From the NCBI GenBank assembly GCA_003194525.1, contig NBIV01001206.1:1-24014 (forward strand): 24,014 bases of DNA. Direction: 5' to 3'. The notes under the pieces are model-generated. The model made no database searches and was not told the DNA's origin. It saw only the letters and a program-made list of their open reading frames with translations. The stretch is from Gracilariopsis chorda (taxonomy: Eukaryota; Rhodophyta; Florideophyceae; Gracilariales; Gracilariaceae). The stretch's first letter is position 1, and every line of letters begins with the position of its first letter. Of this stretch, positions 11,535-18,943 are shown piece by piece. The position numbers and the translations under genes were made by a program.

Positions 11535-12428
11535 ATGTCTCGCGCATCAACCCGAAGATGGCCGAGCATCCAGCCGAAGAGGAAGTCGAAGCAAATCCAT
11601 TTCAATCTCCAGCCGACGAGGAGAAGGATTATACCGACGATGAACTCTATGCTGTGGTGAAGCCTCATTTGGATCGCGTCTGCGCTCCTTATCGCAAGAA
11701 GATCTTGAGGTAGATGAGAAGATCGCTCGCAGAAGCATCATCCTGGATGAACTTATGAAGCATCAGGACAACGGGACAGTGCCAAAGTCCATTGTCTTGC
11801 CCCGAATGCCTCAACTCCGAGTTCCCAGGTTGATGAGTTGACTCTAAGTTCAAGGACATTGCGCATGCATTCGTTACTGCTACGCTGAGTCTTGTCGTCA
11901 AAGCCCGGGCTACCGATCTAAAAGCCCTCGCTGACGAGAGAAAGTCCTATTCACTGAAGCACGGAGAAGCTGGAGGAGTCACTATTCGATGCGTACACAT
12001 TGCCAAACAAATGGCAGAGTCGCAAGTGACCTCCGTTCTCAACCGCTATAAGGAGTTTCTCGAATCTTCACTTGAGAAAAGCCGGCTTCAGACTGAACTT
12101 AAGAGCTCTTTCCGACACTTCGTGGAAAATGAGAAGAAGAACGCTGACCTCCTGAAGAAAACCGCCGCCGAGGCCGACGAAGTGGAGGCTCCTGCAACTG
12201 CGGGGGTCGATCGGCTGCGGGAGGAGATGAAGCAACTTAAGAAGGACATTAGTTCTCTTAAGAATTCTCATAAACCCCCAGAGGCAAGGGACCCCTAAAA
12301 ACCCTAAAGGGAAACCCAAAACCCCTAAAAGCCAACAACAATCTGGGGGGAAGACGAAGTCGAGAGGAAAGCCGAAGCCAAAAAACGGAAAGCGAGGCGC
12401 CGCCGGACGGGGCGCCAAGCAAAACTAA
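11535..12428 (+). CDS. ORF1, predicted coiled-coil basic protein (copy 4)
   Basis: Same ORF1, 894 nt against 903. Base changes near 11545-11556 scramble the first ten codons, and single losses follow near 11704, 11817, 11840, 11942, 11961, 11995, 12275 and 12302. The stretch 12011 to about 12270 is at consensus. Expected stop is TAA 12426-12428. Confidence 0.75.
12380..12416 (+). promoter_or_regulatory. Candidate -1 frameshift signal, copy 4
   Basis: A AAA AAC at 12380-12386, a 9-nt spacer, and the GGCGCC pair at 12396-12401 and 12411-12416. Confidence 0.55.
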
Positions 12429-14286
12429 ACCGTTCTCGGCTGAGGAAGCCCGGTTCCTTTGATCCGAAGGAGTTGAAGTACAACCCACCCGTAGGAATTC
12501 CCGATTCCGAAGTACCATATGACGTCAAAAAGGTACTCTCGGTTGGGGGTGGGTTCATGCTCAGAACTCCACTGAAGGTATGTCTGCAAGACACAGTGGA
12601 TCAACTTTTCAAGGAACTCGGAACTGGGCAAGGGAGAGTCGACATTCCGTCCAACATACGAGTCAAAGGAAAGCTTGAGAGAGAGATTACTCGTATGGGG
12701 ATTGATCGACCTCCATCCTTGCATCTTACATTGATGCGAGGAATCCGGTACATTAAGAAGATGGACTGGGTCATCAAAGAAGCCGACAAGAACCTTGGTC
12801 TCACGCTTATGAGCCGAGAGTTCTACGACGGTCTTGTGCAGAAGGAGATCCACGAGGTGCATTCTCCGAAGTCAGTGCCTTCCCCTTGGAAGCCTGCTCG
12901 GTAACCTCCTGGTGGTTCTCGAAGTATGTCAAAAAGGACGCAATTTCAATGACGAGATCCTCCACTATGCACAAGGAGCCAAAGACCCAGCACCCTTCTA
13001 TGTACTGCCAAAGATCCACAAGCCCACGGTCAAGTCTAGACCTATCACCGCATCGCATTCATATATCACTGCGGATTTGTCTAGAAATTGAGTACCATCC
13101 TCAACGAACTGGTACTCAAGATACCGGCTATTTCCGTTAATAGCTGGCAGACCGTGCGGCAATTGGAACAAATACGCCTCCCTACTGATTGCGTTTTCTT
13201 AACGTATGACGTGGAGAGGTGTTACCCCAGTATCGACATCAAGGACGCCATACGACTGTTAACCAAGGAGCAACCTAAGATCTTCATGGCTGACAATGGC
13301 TTCTGGTGTCGAGTACTACAGTTCATCATGTACAACAACTACGTGACTGATGGACATGGGGTACATAGACAGTTGGTTGGCACAGCAACAGGAACAGCCG
13401 TAGCTCCTGCCTTTGCCAATCTGTACCTGTTCTATAAGTTCCGAAGGATCTTCAAGGACTTTGTCAGCAGTGTCATCATCAACCGTCGCTACATTGATGA
13501 TGGTCTCGTGATACTGCGGAACAGAGAGGCTGCCGACCTGCTCATGCAACGACTGAACACATGTTCGAACCTACGCATGACATGGGATATCAGTGAAAAG
13601 AAGGCAGTCTATCTGGACCTGGAGATATACAAAGGGCGGAGATTCTTCTTCCACAATCTCTTGGACGTTAAGGTGTACACTAAGCCTATCTCCAAGTTCC
13701 TGTACCTCCATGGCAAGTCCAACCATCCCACGCACACGTTCACCGGTGTAGTTAAGGGCGAACTGATTCGCTATTTACGGAACACCACCGATGAACGCAC
13801 GTGGAAGGCCAAGGTGGCTCACTTGTTCAGAATGTTGGCGCATCGAGGATACACTGGAAAGTATCTACGCGCTGCGCTGGATTATGTAAGCTACCGTGAC
13901 AGGGCAAAGTATCTCGAACGCGCGGAACGGGAGCCTCCTGACCTAGGATCCCTCGTGAAGTGCAGATTCCATCCACAGATGAAGAAGTATTGGCGCCAGT
14001 TCCAAGCCTGGATTGAGTTTCAGCTGCCACGTCATGGAATTCGAGAGAAGTGGCCACGTACGCTCTTGTTCAAGAAGGGCGACAGTGTCAGCCGCCATGT
14101 CATCAGTGCGGTACCCTGTTTAAAGTCTGCAGACTTTAAACAGCGTGCGCATGGCCGTGCAGGAATGCGGAACGTCTACAGGGCCAACACTCGGGCCGCC
14201 GAAACCGTCAGATTCAATTATACACGTCGTATTGGCACGATTTTTGGAAAAATCAAAAACGGGCCACCCAGATTCAACGGTCATGA
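12386..14286 (+). CDS. Penelope-like reverse transcriptase ORF2 (copy 4)
   Basis: Same RT, 1901 nt. Four losses: one G near 12856, one base in the C/A homopolymer pair near 12889-12935, one A near 13086, and one C near 14196. Between 13088 and 14196 the RT palm, YIDD box, thumb and linker are in one frame. Reading past 14286 to 14380 is only the result of the last loss. Expected stop is TGA 14284-14286. Confidence 0.88.
14116..14143 (+). repeat. 28-bp perfect palindrome in the RT gene (copy 4)
   Basis: Same inverted repeat as at 4362-4389, unchanged. Confidence 0.95.
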
Positions 14287-14784
14287 CAGTTTCGTAACGG
14301 ACAAGTTGTCACAGCCTACACGCCTTTTTGTAACGGTATTGTTGCCGATAACGTGGTGGTTACGTGACAAACGGTCATGATGTTTACAGATAGACGTAAC
14401 GGATCCTCCTGGATCCCCCTCCGTAGAAACCTGCGTAGAAACTGCTGGATGCAGCGTAGAAAAGGATAGAGCAGTGCTAGGGTATCTGGAGGATATATAA
14501 GGAGTGCCAGACTCCCCTCTGGCCATCTCCTTCCCTCCTCACCCCAACAACCAAGGCACTGAGGAGTCGTAAAGACGAAAGCGCTCTGCCAACCTTTCCC
14601 TCTTTCCCTTCTTCCCCCCCTTCCCTGCTGCTCCCCCTCATTTTCCGAGGACTCTAAGTCCTTAAGCCGTCTCTCTCTCCCCTTATGCTCCCTGCGCGAC
14701 GCCGCACACCCTCAACCCCCTAAAAAGGAAAAAACCCCTAATCGCCGTGGGGTAGTTGCCGTCGCCGATCAAGTCTCTTTCACC
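14287..14784 (+). promoter_or_regulatory. 3' region, TATA promoter and leader before ORF1 copy 5
   Basis: Equivalent of 17548-18044. TATATAA at 14494-14500, hammerhead at 14555-14590, upstream ORF at 14685-14723. Confidence 0.75.
14555..14590 (+). ncRNA. Hammerhead ribozyme, copy 5
   Basis: Identical to the consensus core. Predicted cut is 14586/14587. Confidence 0.87.
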
Positions 14785-15686
14785 ATGTCTCGCCGCATCA
14801 CCCGAAAGATGGCCGAGCATCCAGCCGAAGAGGAAGTCGAAGCAAATCCATTTCAATCTCCAGCCGACGAGGAGAAGGATTATACCGACGATGAACTCTA
14901 TGCTGTGGTGAAGCCTCATTTGGATCGCGTCTGCGCTCCTTATCGCAAGAAGATCCTTGAGGTAGATGAGAAGATCGCTCGCAGAAGCATCATCCTGGAT
15001 GAACTTATGAAGCATCAGGACAACGGGACAGTGCCAAAGTCCATTGTCTTGCCCCGAATGCCTCAACTCCCGAGTTCCCAGGTTGATGAGTTTGACTCTA
15101 AGTTCAAGGACATTGCGCATGCATTCGTTACTGCTACGCTGAGTCTTGTCGTCAAAGCCCGGGCTACCGATCTAAAAGCCCTCGCTGACGAGAGAAAAGT
15201 CCTATTCACTGAAGCCACGGAGAAGCTGGAGGAGTCACTATTCGATGCGTACCACATTGCCAAACAAATGGCAGAGTCGCAAGTGACCTCCGTTCTCAAC
15301 CGCTATAAGGAGTTTCTCGAATCTTCACTTGAGAAAAGCCGGCTTCAGACTGAACTTAAGAGCTCTTTCCGACACTTCGTGGAAAATGAGAAGAAGAACG
15401 CTGACCTCCTGAAGAAAACCGCCGCCGAGGCCGACGAAGTGGAGGCTCCTGCAACTGCGGGGGTCGATCGGCTGCGGGAGGAGATGAAGCAACTTAAGAA
15501 GGACATTAGTTCTCTTAAGAATTCTCATAAACCCCCCAGAGGCAAGGGACCCCTAAAAACCCCTAAAGGGAAACCCAAACCCCTAAAAGCCAACAACAAT
15601 CTGGGGGGAAGACGAAGTCGAGAGGAAAGCCGAAGCCAAAAAACGGAAAGCGAGGCGCCGCCGGACGGGGCGCCAAGCAAAACTAA
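14785..15686 (+). CDS. ORF1, predicted coiled-coil basic protein (copy 5)
   Basis: Best-preserved ORF1, open from an ATG in good Kozak context (caccATGt) to residue 264. One A is missing near 15577 (CCCAAACCCC; the other copies have CCCAAAACCCC), so as written the frame runs to a stop at 15718-15720 with a false 47-residue tail. With the consensus A, ORF1 is 300 residues and stops at TAA 15684-15686. The N-terminus is acidic (residues 10-40). Residues ~40-75 and ~130-245 are Leu/Glu/Lys-rich and probably helical or coiled-coil. Residues 246-300 are Lys/Pro/Gly/Arg-rich, with TPK-type repeats. I recognise no domain. By position it may be an RNA-binding or assembly partner of the RT, but that is inference. 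Confidence 0.85.
15638..15674 (+). promoter_or_regulatory. Candidate -1 frameshift signal, copy 5
   Basis: A AAA AAC at 15638-15644, spacer 15645-15653, and GGCGCC at 15654-15659 and 15669-15674. Its frame relation to ORF1 is disturbed in this copy by the missing A near 15577. Confidence 0.55.
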
Positions 15687-17547
15687 ACCGTTCTCGGCTG
15701 AGGAAGCCCGGTTCCTTTGATCCGAAGGAGTTGAAGTACAACCCACCGTAGGAATTCCCGATTCCGAAGTACCATATGACGTCAAAAAGGTACTCTCGGT
15801 TGGGGGTGGGTTCATGCTCAGAACTCCACTGAAGGTATGTCTGCAAGACACAGTGGATCAACTTTTCAAGGAACTCGGAACTGGGCAAGGGAGAGTCGAC
15901 ATTCCGTCCAACATACGAGTCAAAGGAAAGCTTGAGAGAGAGATTACTCGTATGGGGATTGATCGACCTCCATCCTTGCATCTTACATTGATGCGAGGAA
16001 TCCGGTACATTAAGAAGATGGACTGGGTCATCAAAGAAGCCGACAAGAACCTTGGTCTCACGCTTATGAGCCGAGAGTTCTACGACGGTCTTGTGCAGAA
16101 GGAGATCCACGAGGGTGCATTCTCCGAAGTCAGTGCCTTCCCCCTTGGAAGCCTGCTCGGTAACCTCCTGGTGGTTCTCGAAGTATGTCAAAAAGGACGC
16201 AATTTCAATGACGAGATCCTCCACTATGCACAAGGAGCCAAAGACCCAGCACCCTTCTATGTACTGCCAAAGATCCACAAGCCCACGGTCAAGTCTAGAC
16301 CTATCACCGCATCGCATTCATATATCACTGCGGATTTGTCTAGAAAATTGAGTACCATCCTCAACGAACTGGTACTCAAGATACCGGCTATTTCCGTTAA
16401 TAGCTGGCAGACCGTGCGGCAATTGGAACAAATACGCCTCCCTACTGATTGCGTTTTCTTAACGTATGACGTGGAGAGGTGTTACCCCAGTATCGACATC
16501 AAGGACGCCATACGACTGTTAACCAAGGAGCAACCTAAGATCTTCATGGCTGACAATGGCTTCTGGTGTCGAGTACTACAGTTCATCATGTACAACAACT
16601 ACGTGACTGATGGACATGGGGTACATAGACAGTTGGTTGGCACAGCAACAGGAACAGCCGTAGCTCCTGCCTTTGCCAATCTGTACCTGTTCTATAAGTT
16701 CCGAAGGATCTTCAAGGACTTTGTCAGCAGTGTCATCATCAACCGTCGCTACATTGATGATGGTCTCGTGATACTGCGGAACAGAGAGGCTGCCGACCTG
16801 CTCATGCAACGACTGAACACATGTTCGAACCTACGCATGACATGGGATATCAGTGAAAAGAAGGCAGTCTATCTGGACCTGGAGATATACAAAGGGCGGA
16901 GATTCTTCTTCCACAATCTCTTGGACGTTAAGGTGTACACTAAGCCTATCTCCAAGTTCCTGTACCTCCATGGCAAGTCCAACCATCCCACGCACACGTT
17001 CACCGGTGTAGTTAAGGGCGAACTGATTCGCTATTTACGGAACACCACCGATGAACGCACGTGGAAGGCCAAGGTGGCTCACTTGTTCAGAATGTTGGCG
17101 CATCGAGGATACACTGGAAAGTATCTACGCGCTGCGCTGGATTATGTAAGCTACCGTGACAGGGCAAAGTATCTCGAACGCGCGGAACGGGAGCCTCCTG
17201 ACCTAGGATCCCTCGTGAAGTGCAGATTCCATCCACAGATGAAGAAGTATTGGCGCCAGTTCCAAGCCTGGATTGAGTTTCAGCTGCCACGTCATGGAAT
17301 TCGAGAGAAGTGGCCACGTACGCTCTTGTTCAAGAAGGGCGACAGTGTCAGCCGCCATGTCATCAGTGCGGTACCCTGTTTAAAGTCTGCAGACTTTAAA
17401 CAGCGTGCGCATGGCCGTGCAGGAATGCGGAACGTCTACAGGGCCAACACTCGGGCCCGCCGAAACCGTCAGATTCAATTATACACGTCGTATTGGCACG
17501 ATTTTTGGAAAAATCAAAAACGGGCCACCCAGATTCAACGGTCATGA
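15644..17547 (+). CDS. Penelope-like reverse transcriptase ORF2 (copy 5)
   Basis: Near-intact RT. Apart from one missing C near 15745, it is open to TGA 17545-17547 with the consensus C-terminus QIQRS. The first ATG in frame is at 15814, in the VLSVGGGFM block, and would give 577 residues. The frame is open well upstream of that ATG in other copies, so it need not be the real start. The stretch after EVSAFPL reads GSLLGNLLVVLEVCQ here (five C near 16140, five A near 16192), while copy 6 reads EACSVTSWWFSKYVK. Domains and catalytic residues are as in copy 6. Confidence 0.92.
17376..17403 (+). repeat. 28-bp perfect palindrome in the RT gene (copy 5)
   Basis: Two 14-nt arms (CTGTTTAAAGTCTG and its reverse complement) with no spacer, centred on a CTGCAG. 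Present without change in all eight copies of the window, about 145-170 nt before the ORF2 stop. Confidence 0.97.
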
Positions 17548-17754
17548 CAGTTTCGTAACGGACAAGTTGTCACAGCCTACACGCCTTTTTGTAACGGTAT
17601 TGTTGCCGATAACGTGGTGGTTACGTGACAAACGGTCATGATGTTTACAGATAGACGTAACGGATCCTCCTGGATCCCCCTCCGTAGAAACCTGCGTAGA
17701 AACTGCTGGATGCAGCGTAGAAAAGGATAGAGCAGTGCTAGGGTATCTGGAGGA

Positions 17755-17761
17755 TATATAA
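17755..17761 (+). promoter_or_regulatory. TATA box (TATATAA)
   Basis: Perfect TATATAA, 55 nt upstream of the hammerhead and 284 nt upstream of the ORF1 ATG. It is conserved at 1485, 4744, 8000, 11249, 14494 and 21014 at the same distance from the hammerhead. It suggests RNA polymerase II transcription of each unit from within the array. Confidence 0.7.
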
Positions 17762-17815
17762 GGAGTGCCAGACTCCCCTCTGGCCATCTCCTTCCCTCCT
17801 CACCCCAACAACCAA

Positions 17816-17851
17816 GGCACTGAGGAGTCGTAAAGACGAAAGCGCTCTGCC
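17816..17851 (+). ncRNA. Hammerhead ribozyme, copy 6 (reference)
   Basis: All conserved hammerhead nucleotides are present in order. Stem I strand GGCA (17816-17819); CTGAGGA (17820-17826, fits CUGANGA); stem II GTC (17827-17829) and GAC (17835-17837) closed by loop GTAAA; GAAA (17838-17841); GCGCT (17842-17846); cleavage nucleotide C17847; stem I return strand TGCC (17848-17851), a perfect match to GGCA. The last A of GAAA pairs with the T before the cleavage site, so stem III is AGCGCT, which is self-complementary with no loop. Such minimal stem III hammerheads are known to work as dimers. Hammerheads are an established feature of PLE pseudo-LTRs. Predicted cut is 17847/17848. Confidence 0.88.
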
Positions 17852-17945
17852 AACCTTTCCCTCTTTCCCTTCTTCCCCCCCTTCCCTGCTGCTCCCCTCA
17901 TTTTCCGAGGACTCTAAGTCCTTAAGCCGTCTCTCTCTCCCCCTT

Positions 17946-17984
17946 ATGCTCCCTGCGCGACGCCGCACACCCTCAACCCCCTAA
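17946..17984 (+). CDS. Upstream ORF in the leader, 12 residues
   Basis: ATG in the leader followed by MLPARRRTPSTP and TAA, 60 nt before the ORF1 ATG. It occurs unchanged in length in all seven leaders (1676, 4937, 8190, 11435, 14685, 17946, 21207). The ATG context is weak (cttATGc), so ribosomes may scan past it. It may lower ORF1 translation. A chance ORF is possible. Confidence 0.35.
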   Translation: MLPARRRTPSTP

Positions 17985-18044
17985 AAAGGAAAAACCCCTA
18001 ATCGCCGTGGGGTAGTTGCCGTCGCCGATCAAGTCTCTTTCACC

Positions 18045-18943
18045 ATGTCTCGCCGCATCACCCGAAAGATGGCCGAGCATCCAGCCGAAGAGGAAGTCGA
18101 AGCAAATCCATTTCAATCTCCAGCCGACGAGGAGAAGGATTATACCGACGATGAACTCTATGCTGTGGTGAAGCCTCATTTGGATCGCGTCTGCGCTCCT
18201 TATCGCAAGAAGATCCTTGAGGTAGATGAGAAGATCGCTCGCAGAAGCATCATCCTGGATGAACTTATGAAGCATCAGGACAACGGGACAGTGCCAAAGT
18301 CCATTGTCTTGCCCCGAATGCCTCAACTCCCGAGTTCCCAGGTTGATGAGTTTGACTCTAAGTTCAAGGACATTGCGCATGCATTCGTTACTGCTACGCT
18401 GAGTCTTGTCGTCAAAGCCCGGGCTACCGATCTAAAAGCCCTCGCTGACGAGAGAAAAGTCCTATTCACTGAAGCCACGGAGAAGCTGGAGGAGTCACTA
18501 TTCGATGCGTACCACATTGCCAAACAAATGGCAGAGTCGCAAGTGACCTCCGTTCTCAACCGCTATAAGGAGTTTCTCGAATCTTCACTTGAGAAAAGCC
18601 GGCTTCAGACTGAACTTAAGAGCTCTTTCCGACACTTCGTGGAAAATGAGAAGAAGAACGCTGACCTCCTGAAGAAAACCGCCGCCGAGGCCGACGAAGT
18701 GGAGGCTCTGCAACTGCGGGGTCGATCGGCTGCGGGAGGAGATGAAGCAACTTAAGAAGGACATTAGTTCTCTTAAGAATTCTCATAAACCCCCAGAGGC
18801 AAGGGACCCCTAAAAACCCCTAAAGGGAAACCCAAAACCCCTAAAAGCCAACAACAATCTGGGGGGAAGACGAAGTCGAGAGGAAAGCCGAAGCCAAAAA
18901 ACGGAAAGCGAGGCGCCGCCGGACGGGGCGCCAAGCAAACTAA
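18045..18943 (+). CDS. ORF1, predicted coiled-coil basic protein (copy 6)
   Basis: Open from ATG (caccATGt) through residue 221. Then a C and a G are missing near 18707-18720, a C near 18790 and an A near 18938, all in homopolymers. As written, the ORF ends early at 18753-18755 with a false tail (236 residues). Expected consensus stop is TAA 18941-18943. The acidic N-terminus, two helical stretches and basic tail are as in copy 5. It starts 197 nt after the hammerhead cut, and its 3' end overlaps ORF2. Confidence 0.85.
18896..18932 (+). promoter_or_regulatory. Candidate -1 frameshift signal, copy 6 (reference)
   Basis: A AAA AAC at 18896-18902, equivalent to codons 285-287 of ORF1 (Pro-Lys-Asn). 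The spacer ggaaagcga is 9 nt. GGCGCC at 18912-18917 and 18927-18932 can pair, and CC/GG inside them can extend the stem around a GGAC loop. The heptamer type and geometry fit known eukaryotic -1 signals. ORF2 follows in the -1 frame without an ATG for about 58 codons. Rival reading: the run is really seven A and ORF1-ORF2 is one ORF. Confidence 0.55.

Larger units (their letters stand above)
11341..14586 (+). mobile_element. PLE unit, copy 4 (3246 nt)
   Basis: Complete unit with ORF1 (11535-12428) and ORF2 (12386-14286). ORF1 lies in the noisy half of the window and is 9 nt shorter than consensus. ORF2 has only four net single-base losses, and most of the RT core reads open from 13088. The quality change falls near 12.4 kb. 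Confidence 0.9.
14587..17847 (+). mobile_element. PLE unit, copy 5 (3261 nt), near-intact
   Basis: One of the two best copies. ORF1 has a single missing A near 15577. ORF2 has a single missing C near 15745 and is then open to its stop at 17547. Leader, TATA box, hammerhead and palindrome are all at consensus. Use it with copy 6 to define the element. Confidence 0.95.
17548..18044 (+). promoter_or_regulatory. 3' region, TATA promoter and leader before ORF1 copy 6 (reference)
   Basis: About 500 nt without a long ORF. In order: ACGGTCATGA at 17538-17547 and again at 17632-17641; GTAACGG at 17555, 17591 and 17657, with inverted GTTACG at 17620; GGATCC pair at 17662-17667 and 17672-17677; three CGTAGAAA at 17683, 17695 and 17716; TATATAA at 17755-17761; inverted repeat GGAGT/ACTCC at 17762-17776; hammerhead at 17816-17851; a C/T-rich leader with hairpin AGGACT-CTA-AGTCCT at 17908-17922; and an upstream ORF at 17946-17984. 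The TATA box implies transcription start near 17785-17790. TAACGG fits the MYB-site consensus, but no binding factor is known here. The leader from the predicted cleavage point to the ORF1 ATG is 197 nt. Confidence 0.75.

Noticed and set aside
15579..15720. Alternative ORF1 C-terminus ending AEEARFL in copy 5
   Set aside because: It depends on one missing A found only in copy 5. The other six copies have four A there, which supports the GRGAKQN end.
15814..15816. ATG at 15814 as the natural RT start
   Set aside because: The frame is open and conserved upstream (GSFDPKELKYNPPVGIP...VLSVGGGF), and the ATG falls inside a conserved PLE block. Kept only as a possible internal start.
15525..15851. 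Short minus-strand frames rich in Arg/Leu/Phe/Ser
   Set aside because: They mirror the Lys/Pro-rich coding of the ORF1 tail and lack conservation of start or context. Antisense shadows.
15583..16317. 244-residue open frame on the minus strand, repeated in other copies
   Set aside because: It is the antisense of the ORF1 tail and the RT N-terminal region, has no recognisable motif, and is broken in most copies. The + strand frame carries all RT motifs.
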